Origin: Streptomyces sp. NBC_01549
GTDB taxonomy: Bacteria > Actinomycetota > Actinomycetes > Streptomycetales > Streptomycetaceae
DNA length: 64,000 nt
Reading direction: 5' to 3'
Assembly (NCBI RefSeq): GCF_026339955.1
Contig: NZ_JAPEPW010000001.1
Span: 4,335,001-4,399,000 of the forward strand
Numbering within the stretch: position 1 is the stretch's first letter; the number at the start of each line of letters is the position of its first letter. This document shows positions 52,648 through 61,533 of this stretch, one piece after another. Both the position numbers and the translations under genes were made by a program. Under the pieces are notes generated by a model, which was not told the DNA's origin, did not search any database, and saw nothing but the letters and a program-made list of their open reading frames with translations.

Positions 52648-52836
52648 CTAGCGAGGGCCGGTCGACGTCTTGAGGGTCCGTATCAGGGAGCCGAGGGCGG
52701 CGGGCGTGGTCGTGAGGATGGTTTCCGGGTCGTCGCTTTCGCGGAGGTGGACTGTTCCTTCGGGGGCCGCGGCGATGTAGACGCAGTTTGAACTGTCCCC
52801 GCTGTAAGTGGACTTCTGCCAGTGGATGCTGTGCAC
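52648..52836 (-). CDS. DUF397 small protein
   Basis: A 62-residue DUF397 protein (WQKSTYSGDSSNCVYIAA...VHLRESDDPE) starting at GTG 52836. DUF397 proteins are paired with XRE regulators throughout Streptomyces, and in studied pairs (WhiJ-like systems) they modulate the regulator. It lies 12 bp after the XRE gene's stop and is probably cotranscribed. Confidence 0.9.
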   Translation of the reverse strand: MHSIHWQKSTYSGDSSNCVYIAAAPEGTVHLRESDDPETILTTTPAALGSLIRTLKTSTGPR

Positions 52837-52848
52837 GGCTGGTCTCCT

Positions 52849-53703
52849 TCAGGCGTCCCGGATGAGGCGGTGAATGAAGTCGCGTGACTTGGCGGGATCG
52901 AGCGCGCAGGACTCCATGTGATCCAGTACAGAACGGTACTTACCCAGCTGTGCCTCCGCGTCCAGGAATCCACAGCCGCCGTGGTGCGTGTCCAACTGGA
53001 CGGTGTCGAGTTGCGGAACGGGCCCCTCGACGTAGTCGAAGGACTGGCCTGTGCTCGGGAAGTAGTCCGTACCGAAGGGGATCACCCTGACGCTGACATG
53101 GGTGAGTTCGCCCATGTCGAGCAGGTGCTTGAGCTGCCCACGGGTGACGGCGGGGCCACCGAAGCCCATGCGGAGGGCCGACTCGTGGATGATCGCTGAG
53201 TACGGGGGTGGGCTCTCGCGGTGCAGGATTCCCTGCCGCTTGATGCGGTGGGTCAGTCGGTGCTCGATCTCGTACTGCCGCATGGGCGGGACCACGGACC
53301 GGAACAGGGCGCGTGCGTGATCAGTGGTCTGCAGGAGCGCCGGGATGTGGATCACGAGCGCCACGCGCAACCCTGTTGCGTGGTGTTCCAGTTCAGCAAG
53401 GTCGACCAATGCGGCGGGTAGGTGTTCCCGGTACGTCTCCCACCAGCCGCGCGTCCGCCGCCCCGTCATCGCGGTCATGGCATCGACGAGCCGATCGTCC
53501 GAGCAGTCGTACGCGCGTGCCATGGAGCGGACGCGGTCGGCGCTGACGGGTGTGCGGCCGGTCTCGATCATGCTGACGCGAGCCTGGTTGACGCCGAGCA
53601 GCTCGGCGGCCCCGGTCGCGGTGAGCCCGGCCCGTTCGCGGAGTTTGCGCAGTTCCGCCCCGAACCTCCGCTGCCGCAGGGTGGGGCTGCTGGTGGGCGG
53701 CAA
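52849..53703 (-). CDS. XRE-family regulator with DUF5753 domain
   Basis: A 284-residue protein with an N-terminal helix-turn-helix (RFGAELRKLRERAGLTATGAAELLGVNQARVSMIETGRTPVS) and a DUF5753 ligand/partner domain (about 110-280, with YREHLPAALVDLAELEHHA and IHIPALLQT). This is the WhiJ/Scr1-like class that works with a DUF397 partner, and an ATP-binding gene is often divergent, exactly as here. Targets are unknown. Confidence 0.92.
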   Translation of the reverse strand: MPPTSSPTLRQRRFGAELRKLRERAGLTATGAAELLGVNQARVSMIETGRTPVSADRVRSMARAYDCSDDRLVDAMTAMTGRRTRGWWETYREHLPAALVDLAELEHHATGLRVALVIHIPALLQTTDHARALFRSVVPPMRQYEIEHRLTHRIKRQGILHRESPPPYSAIIHESALRMGFGGPAVTRGQLKHLLDMGELTHVSVRVIPFGTDYFPSTGQSFDYVEGPVPQLDTVQLDTHHGGCGFLDAEAQLGKYRSVLDHMESCALDPAKSRDFIHRLIRDA

Positions 53704-53925
53704 AGCCTCTCCTTCCCGGCCGCGGCGCGGCGTCCCTTTCCCTCACACGAGTGAAGGTTGGATTCTTTGCGTAGGAACGGTTAGAGGTATCTAACCACCT
53801 GTTCTACGGTAGTCACGTACCGCTCAACTGCCCGCGCCCCTAAGCCGGAAGCGCACCATCCGGCATTGCCGCCGCACCGCGCCGAAGTTGAGCGAGCCCA
53901 AGCTCCTTCCCTCCCGGAGGTGTTC

Positions 53926-54402
53926 ATGGTCACCGTATCCCCGCCCGATACCTGGGTGTACGCCCTTCGACTGCCCCCTGACCCGCGCGCCGCACGCGTC
54001 GCACGTATGACCGTGCGGGCCGCACTCGACGGGCATGGCCTGCGCGAAGTTCTCAACGTGGTCGAGTTGTTGACGTCCGAGTTGGTGACCAATGCGTACC
54101 GCCACACGAAAGGACCCGCCTCCCTGCGGTTGACCGCGTTGGGAGGCGGGCGGTTACGGGTGGGAGTCTGGGACAGTAGTCCGTACATCCCCGCGCCCTT
54201 CGATCAGTCGCCCGGCAGTCGGGTCGCTCCCGTCCCGGCGGACGCCGGCGGAGGGCGCGGGTTGCTCCTCGTACAGGAATGCGCGGACTCGTGGGGCGGC
54301 TGGGCGCTCGGCGACGACCTCCTGGGACGGGGGGCCGGGAAGCTGCTGTGGTTCGAGGTGGGGGGTGACGGGGCGGCGGCTCGGCGGTCTACTGCCGTAT
54401 GA
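53926..54402 (+). CDS. ATP-binding protein, anti-sigma-factor-like (HATPase_c_2, RsbW-type)
   Basis: ATG 53926 (CGGAGG upstream) gives 158 residues. The GHKL fold is recognisable from VVELLTSELVTNAYRHT (N box), RVGVWDSSPYIP (G1-like box) and GGGRGLLLVQECADSWG (G2 box). Such short kinases usually bind and phosphorylate anti-anti-sigma factors or act in WhiJ-type loci. It is divergent from the XRE gene, completing the triad. Confidence 0.88.
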   Translation: MVTVSPPDTWVYALRLPPDPRAARVARMTVRAALDGHGLREVLNVVELLTSELVTNAYRHTKGPASLRLTALGGGRLRVGVWDSSPYIPAPFDQSPGSRVAPVPADAGGGRGLLLVQECADSWGGWALGDDLLGRGAGKLLWFEVGGDGAAARRSTAV

Positions 54403-54634
54403 ACGGCCTCGCCGTGTCGCCGAATGAACGCCTCGTGGGCCCGCCCGCATGGCGCGTCTTCAAAGTTGAGCGATGGAGCCGTAGCGGGATCGGCGGATCT
54501 GGGCCCCCGCGACCTCCGTACGGCGTGGTCACGACCGTCGGACCTGGCCCAAATCCGCCAGTCCCTCTTTCCCTGATCGGCGCGGGTGTGGCTGAGTCAG
54601 GGGGTGTTCACGGGGCCTCGGCGCAGGTGGGGGC

Positions 54635-55801
54635 TCAGCCCGTGAGCCCCAACTCCCTCGCGATCAGCATCCGCTGCACCTCGCTCGTGCCCTCTCCGAT
54701 CTCCAGGATCTTGGAGTCGCGCCACATGCGGGCCACCGGGTACTCGTTCATGAAGCCGTAGCCGCCGTGGACCTGGGTGGCGTCGCGGGCGTTGTCGACG
54801 GCGATGGTGGAGGAGTAGAGCTTGGCGACCGCGGCCTCCTTCTTGAAGGGCTCGCCCGCGACGAGGCGGGACGCGGCGTCCCGCCAGCCGACGCGGGCCA
54901 TGTGGGCCTTCATCTCCATGTCGGCGATCTTGAACTGGATGGCCTGGTTCGCGCCGATCGGGCGTCCGAACGCGTGGCGCTCCTTGGCGTACTTCACCGA
55001 CTCGTCGACGCAGCCCTGCGCGAGGCCGGTCGCCAGGGCCGCGATGGCGATGCGGCCCTCGTCCAGGATGCGCAGGAACTGGGCGTAGCCGCGGCCCTCC
55101 TCGCCGAGCAGGTTCGCGGCCGGGACGCGGACGTCGGCGAAGGACAGCTCACGGGTGTCGGAGGCGTTCCAGCCGACCTTCGAGTACGGGGCGGCGACCG
55201 TGAAGCCGGGGGTGCCGGACGGGACGATGATCGCGGAGATGAGTGGCTTGCCGCCGGGCCCCCGGCCGGTGACCGCGGTGACCGTGACCAGGCCCGTGAT
55301 GTCCGTACCGGAGTTGGTGATGAAGCACTTGCTGCCGTTGATCACCCATTCGTTCGTGTCCGGGTCGAGGCGGGCGGTCGTGCGGGTCGCGCCCGCGTCC
55401 GAGCCGCCGTCCGGCTCCGTCAGGCCGAAGGCGCCGAGGATCTCGCCGGAGCACAGGCGGGGGAGCCACTCCCGCTTCTGGGCCTCCGTGCCGAAGAGGT
55501 GGATCGGCATCGCGCCGAGCGAGACGCCGGCCTCCAGGGTGATGGCGACGGAGGAGTCGACGCGAGCGAGCTCCTCCAGGGCGACCCCCAGGGCGAGGTA
55601 GTCGCCGCCCATGCCGCCGTACTCCTCGGGGAAGGGGAGTCCGAACAGGCCCATGCGGCCCATCTCGCGCACGATCTCGTACGGGAACTCGTGTCGCTCG
55701 TAGAAGTCGCCGATCTTCGGGGCCACGACGTCGTGGGCGAACTCCTCGACCGTGCGCCGGAGTTCTTCGAGTTCGGGGGAGAGGCGGTGGTCCAGGGACA
55801 T
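54635..55801 (-). CDS. acdH: Acyl-CoA dehydrogenase (short/branched-chain)
   Basis: The 388-residue protein has the family landmarks: LPFPEEYGGMGGDY, AFGLTEPDGGSDAGATRTTA for FAD/substrate binding, KCFITNSG, and QVHGGYGFMNEYPVARMWRDSKILEIGEGTSEVQ, with a Glu at the usual catalytic-base position. It lies 5 bp after the HMG-CoA lyase gene in a leucine-catabolic operon. There it probably oxidises isovaleryl-CoA and/or other branched acyl-CoAs with electron-transfer flavoprotein as acceptor. Confidence 0.93.
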   Translation of the reverse strand: MSLDHRLSPELEELRRTVEEFAHDVVAPKIGDFYERHEFPYEIVREMGRMGLFGLPFPEEYGGMGGDYLALGVALEELARVDSSVAITLEAGVSLGAMPIHLFGTEAQKREWLPRLCSGEILGAFGLTEPDGGSDAGATRTTARLDPDTNEWVINGSKCFITNSGTDITGLVTVTAVTGRGPGGKPLISAIIVPSGTPGFTVAAPYSKVGWNASDTRELSFADVRVPAANLLGEEGRGYAQFLRILDEGRIAIAALATGLAQGCVDESVKYAKERHAFGRPIGANQAIQFKIADMEMKAHMARVGWRDAASRLVAGEPFKKEAAVAKLYSSTIAVDNARDATQVHGGYGFMNEYPVARMWRDSKILEIGEGTSEVQRMLIARELGLTG

Positions 55802-55806
55802 GGGGA

Positions 55807-56763
55807 TCATTCCTTGTGGGAGAGGGCTTTGACCGTGCGGGACGGGCTGGGTCGGCCCAGTCGCTCGGCCATCCACACGCTGGTGGCGGTGAGGCGGGCG
55901 AGGTCGACACCGGTGTCGATGCCGAGGCCCTGGAGCATCCATACGAGGTCTTCGGTGGCGAGGTTGCCGGTGGCGGACTTGGCGTAGGGGCAGCCGCCGA
56001 GGCCGCCCGCGGAGGCGTCGACGGTGGTGACGCCGTGCTGGAGGGCGGCCAGGGTGTTGGCGAGCGCCTGGCCGTAGGTGTCGTGGAAGTGCACACCGAG
56101 CGCGCTGGTCGGCACGCCCTCCTCGTTCAGCTCGGCGAGGAGGGTCTGCACATGACCCGGTGTCGCCACGCCGATCGTGTCGCCGAGGCTCAGCTCGTCG
56201 CAGCCCATGTCCATCAGGGCCTTGCAGACGCGTACGACCTGATGGATGGGGACGGGACCCTCCCAGGGGTCGCCGAAGCACATCGAGATGTAGCTGCGGA
56301 CGTGCACCTTGTCCGCCTTGGCCCGGGACACCACCGGCTCGAACATGGCCAGTGACTCGTCGACGGTCCGATTGAGGTTCGCCTTCGCGAAGGACTCCGT
56401 CGCGCTGGCGAACAGGGCGACATGGCGGGCGCCGAGGGCCAGCGCCCGGTCCAGACCCCGTTCGTTGGGCACGAGGACCGGGAGGTGCACCCCCGAGGAC
56501 CTGCCCAGGTCGCTCACGAGAGGGAACAGCTGCTCCGCGTCCGCCAGTTGGGGCACCCACTTGGGGTGGACGAAGCTGGTGGCCTCGATGGTGGTCAGGC
56601 CGGAGTCCGCGAGGCGCCGGATGAACTCGGCCTTGACCTCCGTCGGCACGGTCGCCTTCTCGTTCTGCAGCCCGTCGCGCGCGCCGACCTCGTAGATCCG
56701 CACCCGCGCCGGCAGGTCCGGCGCCGGTACGACCATGGGGAGGCCGAGTTCGGGGGTGCTCAT
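55807..56763 (-). CDS. hmgL: Hydroxymethylglutaryl-CoA lyase
   Basis: A 318-residue TIM-barrel lyase: VRIYEVGARDGLQNEKATVP (metal/substrate loop), TTIEATSFVHPKWVPQLAD, GDTIGVATPGH and the active-site loop GLGGCPYAKSATGN with its catalytic Cys. It splits HMG-CoA into acetyl-CoA and acetoacetate, the last leucine-degradation step. The start overlaps the accA1 stop by 4 bp. Confidence 0.95.
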   Translation of the reverse strand: MSTPELGLPMVVPAPDLPARVRIYEVGARDGLQNEKATVPTEVKAEFIRRLADSGLTTIEATSFVHPKWVPQLADAEQLFPLVSDLGRSSGVHLPVLVPNERGLDRALALGARHVALFASATESFAKANLNRTVDESLAMFEPVVSRAKADKVHVRSYISMCFGDPWEGPVPIHQVVRVCKALMDMGCDELSLGDTIGVATPGHVQTLLAELNEEGVPTSALGVHFHDTYGQALANTLAALQHGVTTVDASAGGLGGCPYAKSATGNLATEDLVWMLQGLGIDTGVDLARLTATSVWMAERLGRPSPSRTVKALSHKE

Positions 56764-58718
56764 GGCGTCTCCTCGTACGGTGTCGTCTCCTCGTACGGCG
56801 TGATCACGGCCAGCACCTGGTCCATGGCGACCGTCGTGCCCGGCGTGACGTCCAGCTCGCTGACGGTTCCGGCGTGCGGGGCGGAGATGACGTGCTCCAT
56901 CTTCATCGCCTCGACCACCAGCAGGCTCTGGCCCGCGACCACTTCGTCGCCGACGGCCACCTTCACGACGGTCACCGTGCCGGGCATGGGCGCGGTGAGC
57001 GAGTCCAACCCGGCGTGCGCCGCGCCGGTGAGGGAGGCGGCCACGGGGTCGTGGTCGCGCACGTGCCAGGCGTCGCCTTCGCGGCCGAGCCAGTCGCCGG
57101 CGCGGTGGAAGGTGTGGCGTACGCCGTCGAGGGTGACGGAGACCCGGTCGGGGGTGACGGTGTTCGTGCCTCGCGGACGGTGAGCGACGGGTTCGAGCCC
57201 CGGCACGCGCAGGTGGAACACCACGGGTGCGGGCTCGCCGCCGAGGCGCCAGCCGCTGGGCACCGAGAAGGGGTCGGTCCAGCCGCCGCCCGCCGGGGCC
57301 AGCGACGACAGCCGTACCGCGGCAGCGGCGTCGTACACCTCCTCAGGTACGTCACCGCAGCCGGAGAGCAGCCCTTCCGCCTCCCGCTCCACCAGCCCCG
57401 TGTCCAAATCCCCCGCCACGACCGCCGGATGGGCCAGCAGCCGCCGCAGGAACCCGGCGTTGGTCTGCACGCCGAGCGTGACCGTCTCCGCGAGGGCGGC
57501 GCGCAGCTTCCGCAGCGCGGTCGCGCGGTCGGGGCCGTACGCGATCACCTTGGACAGCATCGGGTCGTAGAGCGAACCGACCTCCGTGCCCTCGCTCAGC
57601 CCCGAGTCGGTGCGCACGCCGTCACCCTGGGGTTCGTGCAGGGCGAGCACCGTGCCGCCGGACGGCAGGAAGCCGCGCGCCGGGTCCTCGGCGCAGATGC
57701 GCGCCTCCACCGCGTGCCCGGTGAGGGTGATGTCCTCCTGCCCGTACGGCAGTCGCTCGCCCGCGGCGACCCGCAGCTGCCACTCCACCAGGTCGAGCCC
57801 CGTGACCAGCTCGGTGACCGGGTGCTCCACCTGGAGACGGGTGTTCATCTCCATGAAGTAGTACGACGACGGGTCGTTGCCGGGGACGATGAACTCGACC
57901 GTGCCCGCGCCCTCGTACCCGCAGGAGCGGGCCGCCTGGACCGCCGCCTCGCCCATCGCGGCACGGGTCTCGGCGTCGAGGAACACGCTCGGCGCCTCCT
58001 CGATGATCTTCTGGTGGCGGCGCTGGAGGGAGCACTCGCGCTCGCCCAGGTGGACGACGTTGCCGTGGCCGTCGGCCAGGACCTGGATCTCGATGTGCCG
58101 GGGGCGGTCGACCCAGCGCTCGACGAGGAGGGTGTCGTCGCCGAAGGACGCGCGGGCCTCGCGGCGGGCGGCGGCGATCTCCTCGCCCAGTGCCGCTGCG
58201 TCGCGCACCAGCCGCATGCCCTTGCCGCCACCGCCCGCCGACGGCTTGAGCAGCACGGGCATGCCGATCTCCCGTGCGGCCTCGGCTAGTTCCGCGTCCG
58301 TGAGGCCGCTGCCGGACGAGCCGGGGACGACCGGGACCCCGGCCGTCTTCACCGTCTCCTTGGCGCGGATCTTGTCGCCCATCAGCGCGATCGCGTCCGC
58401 GGGCGGGCCGATGAAGACGAGCCCTGCCTCGGCGCACGCGCGCGCGAACGAGGCGTTCTCGGCGAGGAAGCCGTACCCGGGGTGCACCGCCTGGGCCCCG
58501 GAGCGAGCGGCGGCTTCGAGGAGCCGCTCCACCGACAGATAGCTCTCGGCGGCCGGCGCCGGACCGATCCGTACCGCCGTGTCCGCCTCGCGCACATGCC
58601 GGGCGTCGGCGTCCGCGTCGGAGAAGACGGCGACCGAGCGCACACCGAGCGCGCGCAGGGTGCGGATGACGCGTACGGCGATCTCGCCCCGGTTGGCCAC
58701 AAGGACTGTGTCGAACAT
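56760..58718 (-). CDS. accA1: Acyl-CoA carboxylase alpha subunit (biotin carboxylase + biotin carrier), methylcrotonyl-CoA type
   Basis: ATG 58718 (MFDTVLVANRGEIAVRV, AGGG 8 nt upstream) gives 652 residues; ATG 58733, overlapping the accD1 stop, is the alternative. The biotin carboxylase part has the ATP loop KPSAGGGGKGMR and MEMNTRLQVEHPVTE; the C-terminal carrier has the biotinylated Lys in EAMKMEH. With accD1 it carboxylates 3-methylcrotonyl-CoA. The C-terminus carries a duplicated PYEETTPYEET tail. Confidence 0.94.
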   Translation of the reverse strand: MFDTVLVANRGEIAVRVIRTLRALGVRSVAVFSDADADARHVREADTAVRIGPAPAAESYLSVERLLEAAARSGAQAVHPGYGFLAENASFARACAEAGLVFIGPPADAIALMGDKIRAKETVKTAGVPVVPGSSGSGLTDAELAEAAREIGMPVLLKPSAGGGGKGMRLVRDAAALGEEIAAARREARASFGDDTLLVERWVDRPRHIEIQVLADGHGNVVHLGERECSLQRRHQKIIEEAPSVFLDAETRAAMGEAAVQAARSCGYEGAGTVEFIVPGNDPSSYYFMEMNTRLQVEHPVTELVTGLDLVEWQLRVAAGERLPYGQEDITLTGHAVEARICAEDPARGFLPSGGTVLALHEPQGDGVRTDSGLSEGTEVGSLYDPMLSKVIAYGPDRATALRKLRAALAETVTLGVQTNAGFLRRLLAHPAVVAGDLDTGLVEREAEGLLSGCGDVPEEVYDAAAAVRLSSLAPAGGGWTDPFSVPSGWRLGGEPAPVVFHLRVPGLEPVAHRPRGTNTVTPDRVSVTLDGVRHTFHRAGDWLGREGDAWHVRDHDPVAASLTGAAHAGLDSLTAPMPGTVTVVKVAVGDEVVAGQSLLVVEAMKMEHVISAPHAGTVSELDVTPGTTVAMDQVLAVITPYEETTPYEETP

Positions 58719-58732
58719 CTCGGGCACCCTCA

Positions 58733-60349
58733 TCACATCCGGAAGACGCCGAACTGGGGGTCGCCCAGTGGCGCGTTGGCGCAGGCGGTCAGTGCGAGGC
58801 CCAGTACCTGCCGGGTCTCCAGCGGGTCGATCACACCGTCGTCCCAGAGGCGGGCCGTCGCGTAGTAGGCGCTGCCCTGCCGCTCGTACTGGGCGCGGAT
58901 CGGGGCCTTGAAGTCGTCCTCGTCCTCGGCGGGCCAGGAGTCCCCGCGCGCCTCCAGCTGGTCGCGCTTGACGGTCGCGAGGACGGACGCGGCCTGCTCG
59001 CCGCCCATCACGGAGATCTTGGCGCCGGGCCACATCCACAGGAAGCGCGGCGAGTACGCCCGGCCGCACATCGAGTAGTTGCCCGCGCCGTACGAACCGC
59101 CGATCACCACGGTCAGCTTGGGCACGCGCGTGCAGGCGACGGCCGTGACCATCTTGGCGCCGTGCTTGGCGATGCCACCGGCCTCGTACTGACGCCCCAC
59201 CATGAAGCCCGAGATGTTCTGCAGGAAGACCAGGGGGATGCCGCGCTGGTCGCACAGCTCGATGAAGTGGGCGCCCTTCTGGGCGGACTCGGAGAACAGG
59301 ATGCCGTTGTTGGCGACGATCCCGACCGGGTGTCCGTGGATGCGCGCGAAGCCGGTGACCAGGGTCTGCCCGAACTCCGCCTTGAACTCGGCGAAGCGCG
59401 AACCGTCCACCACGCGCGCGATGACCTCGCGTACGTCGTAGGGGGTGCGGGAGTCGACGGGCACCGCGCCGTAGAGCCCGTACGGATCCACCTTGGGCTC
59501 GACGGACTGCTCGACCGCCCAGGGGAGGGGCCCGCGCGCGGGGAGGGTGGCCGCGATGTTCCGTACGATCCGCAGCGCGTGCGCGTCGTCCTCCGCGAGG
59601 TGGTCGGTGACGCCCGACACACGCGCGTGGACCTCGCCGCCGCCCAGCTCCTCGGCGGTGACGACCTCACCGGTGGCGGCCTTCACCAAGGGGGGCCCGC
59701 CGAGGAAGATCGTGCCCTGATTGCGCACGATCACGGCCTCGTCGCTCATCGCCGGGACATACGCGCCGCCGGCCGTGCACGAGCCGAGGACCGCGGCGAT
59801 CTGTGGGATCCCCGCCCCCGACATCCGCGCCTGGTTGTAGAAGATCCGCCCGAAGTGCTCGCGGTCCGGGAAGACCTCGTCCTGCATGGGCAGGAAGGCG
59901 CCTCCGGAGTCGACGAGATAGACACAGGGGAGGCGGTTCTCGAGCGCCACCTCCTGTGCCCGCAGGTGCTTCTTCACGGTCATCGGGTAGTACGTGCCGC
60001 CCTTGACGGTGGCGTCGTTGGCGACGATCACGCACTCGCGGCCGCTGACCCTGCCGATCCCGGCGATCACCCCGGCGGCCGGGGCCTGCCCGTCGTACAT
60101 CCCGTGGGCGGCCAGTGGGGCCAGCTCCAGGAAGGGCGAGCCCGGGTCGAGGAGTGTGTCCACGCGCTCGCGCGGGAGCAGCTTCCCGCGCGCGGTGTGG
60201 CGCTCCCGGGCCCGCTCACCGCCCCCGAGGCGTGCCTCGGCGAGCTTGGCGCGCAGCTCCTCGCCGAGGGCGCGATGGGCCGCCTCGTTGGCCCGCCAGG
60301 CCTCCGACGCGGGATCTGCCGCGCTCGTCAGCTCCGGTGCTTCGTGCAT
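58733..60349 (-). CDS. accD1: Acyl-CoA carboxylase beta subunit, methylcrotonyl-CoA carboxylase type
   Basis: ATG 60349 (MHEAPELTSAADPASEAWRANEAAH) gives 538 residues. Both crotonase-like halves are present: GGTYYPMTVKKHLRAQEVA, VYLVDSGGAFLPMQDEVFPD, FLQNISGFMVGRQYEAGGIAKHGAKM and GGSYGAGNYSMCGRAYSPRFLWMWP, which is characteristic of methylcrotonyl- rather than propionyl-CoA carboxylases. It begins the leucine operon; two TetR-type operators lie just upstream. Confidence 0.95.
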   Translation of the reverse strand: MHEAPELTSAADPASEAWRANEAAHRALGEELRAKLAEARLGGGERARERHTARGKLLPRERVDTLLDPGSPFLELAPLAAHGMYDGQAPAAGVIAGIGRVSGRECVIVANDATVKGGTYYPMTVKKHLRAQEVALENRLPCVYLVDSGGAFLPMQDEVFPDREHFGRIFYNQARMSGAGIPQIAAVLGSCTAGGAYVPAMSDEAVIVRNQGTIFLGGPPLVKAATGEVVTAEELGGGEVHARVSGVTDHLAEDDAHALRIVRNIAATLPARGPLPWAVEQSVEPKVDPYGLYGAVPVDSRTPYDVREVIARVVDGSRFAEFKAEFGQTLVTGFARIHGHPVGIVANNGILFSESAQKGAHFIELCDQRGIPLVFLQNISGFMVGRQYEAGGIAKHGAKMVTAVACTRVPKLTVVIGGSYGAGNYSMCGRAYSPRFLWMWPGAKISVMGGEQAASVLATVKRDQLEARGDSWPAEDEDDFKAPIRAQYERQGSAYYATARLWDDGVIDPLETRQVLGLALTACANAPLGDPQFGVFRM

Positions 60350-60380
60350 GTCCCGCGGTCCCCTCACCAGTGGTCCACCA

Positions 60381-60425
60381 GTTAATGAGCGTTAACGCAT
60401 GTCATCCAGGTTAACGACCGCTAAC
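60381..60425. promoter_or_regulatory. Two matching 16-bp TetR-type operators in the accD1/TetR divergent promoter
   Basis: GTTAATGAGCGTTAAC (60381-60396) and GTTAACGACCGCTAAC (60410-60425) are both near-perfect inverted repeats fitting GTTAAYGANCGYTAAC, 29 bp apart. They lie between the divergent accD1 and TetR genes, so the TetR protein at 60448 is the obvious ligand. Confidence 0.8.
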
Positions 60426-60447
60426 CTCCCTGTCTAGAATTGCTTTC

Positions 60448-61050
60448 ATGGCCACGAGAACCGACGCCCCCACCCGACGCGAGCAGATCCTCAAGGAGGC
60501 TGCCCGGCTCTTCGCCGAGCGCGGCTTCCACGGCGTCGGGGTGGACGAGATAGGAGCGGCGGTCGGCATCAGCGGCCCCGGTCTGTACCGGCACTTCGCG
60601 GGCAAGGACGCGATGCTCGCCGAGCTGCTGGTGGGGATCAGCGGGCAGCTGCTCACCGGCGGCAAGCGCCGGGTCGCGGAGGCCGACGGGGGCGCGGAGG
60701 CGGTCCTCGACTCGCTCGTCGAGGGTCACATCGACTTCGCGCTCGACGACCGTCCCCTGATCACCCTGCACGATCGCGAGCTGGACCGCCTGCGCGACAG
60801 CGACCGCAAGCTCGTACGGCAGCTGCAGCGGCAGTACGTCGAGCTGTGGGTGGAGGTCGTGCGCGAGGTGTATCCGGCCCTCACCGAACCCACGGCCCGC
60901 TCGGCGGTGCACTCGGTCTTCGGCCTCCTGAACTCGACACCCCACCTCGGGCGGCCGGCGGCGTTGCCGGGGCGCGAGGTGACGGCGGCCCTGCTGCATC
61001 GGATGGCGCGGGGTGCCTTCGCGGCGGCGGCCGGGGCGGGGGATCAGTAG
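60448..61050 (+). CDS. TetR-family repressor of the leucine-catabolic operon
   Basis: A 200-residue TetR protein; the helix-turn-helix reads EAARLFAERGFHGVGVDEIGAAVGISGPGLYRHFAGKDAML. It is divergent from accD1 across two operators, a standard arrangement for a repressor released by an acyl-CoA intermediate. It resembles FadR/LiuR-type regulators. The ligand is inferred, not shown. Confidence 0.9.
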   Translation: MATRTDAPTRREQILKEAARLFAERGFHGVGVDEIGAAVGISGPGLYRHFAGKDAMLAELLVGISGQLLTGGKRRVAEADGGAEAVLDSLVEGHIDFALDDRPLITLHDRELDRLRDSDRKLVRQLQRQYVELWVEVVREVYPALTEPTARSAVHSVFGLLNSTPHLGRPAALPGREVTAALLHRMARGAFAAAAGAGDQ

Positions 61051-61115
61051 GGGGTGTTGTGCGGGTTTGATGCGAGCGCGGTTTTAATGCGAGCGGCGGC
61101 TCCGCCCCCTGCACG

Positions 61116-61451
61116 ATGATGGCGGCCATGGACGGACACATGACCATGGACGGACACACCTCCGACTGGGTGACCCTCTTCTGCTTCGAGAACGTCCCCG
61201 GCTGCCCGCGGCCGGGCCGGCTGATGGCGGTCTGACTGCGTGACCGGGGCATCGACTGGGAGCCCTTCGCCGCGCACGACGTCCGGGTCGACCTCATGTG
61301 CGGGGTCCGGTCGGACGGCCACTGGCACGGCACGTTCGCCGTCCACGTGCGCGCGGACGCCCTGCGCCGGCTCGGCCTCCATCCCGATCAGCCGACGTCG
61401 GCACCGGCCGACCCGCCGCCACCCAAGTGGTGGGGTCCATGGGCGCGTTGA
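61116..61451 (+). pseudogene. Small hypothetical gene with an in-frame TGA
   Basis: One frame runs from ATG 61116 to TGA 61449-61451 with strong GC at third positions, but carries TGA at 61233-61235. Before it reads DWVTLFCFENVPGCPRPGRLMAV; after it, in the same frame, LRDRGIDWEPFAAHDVRVDLMC...HVRADALRRLGLHPDQP. Coding character continues on both sides, so a nonsense change (for example TGG to TGA) in a ~111-residue gene is the simplest reading. No family is recognised. Confidence 0.5.
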
Positions 61452-61488
61452 TCCGCGATCCGCGATCCGCGATCCGCGATCCGCGATC
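61450..61488. repeat. Heptamer tandem repeat (GATCCGC)x5
   Basis: Five exact head-to-tail copies of GATCCGC followed by GATC. It begins at the stop of the broken small gene and lies 45 bp upstream of the next CDS. Copy number probably varies by slippage. Confidence 0.85.
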
Positions 61489-61533
61489 GTGGGTTCTGCC
61501 GTCGCGCCACCGGTCGGTCGGTAGGTTCACGTC

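Noticed and set aside
61233..61235. TGA as a selenocysteine codon
   Set aside because: No selenocysteine-family homology, no recognisable insertion element downstream, and a nonsense mutation is simpler.
61450..61488. CRISPR-like array
   Set aside because: Units are only 7 bp and contiguous, with no spacers or cas genes.
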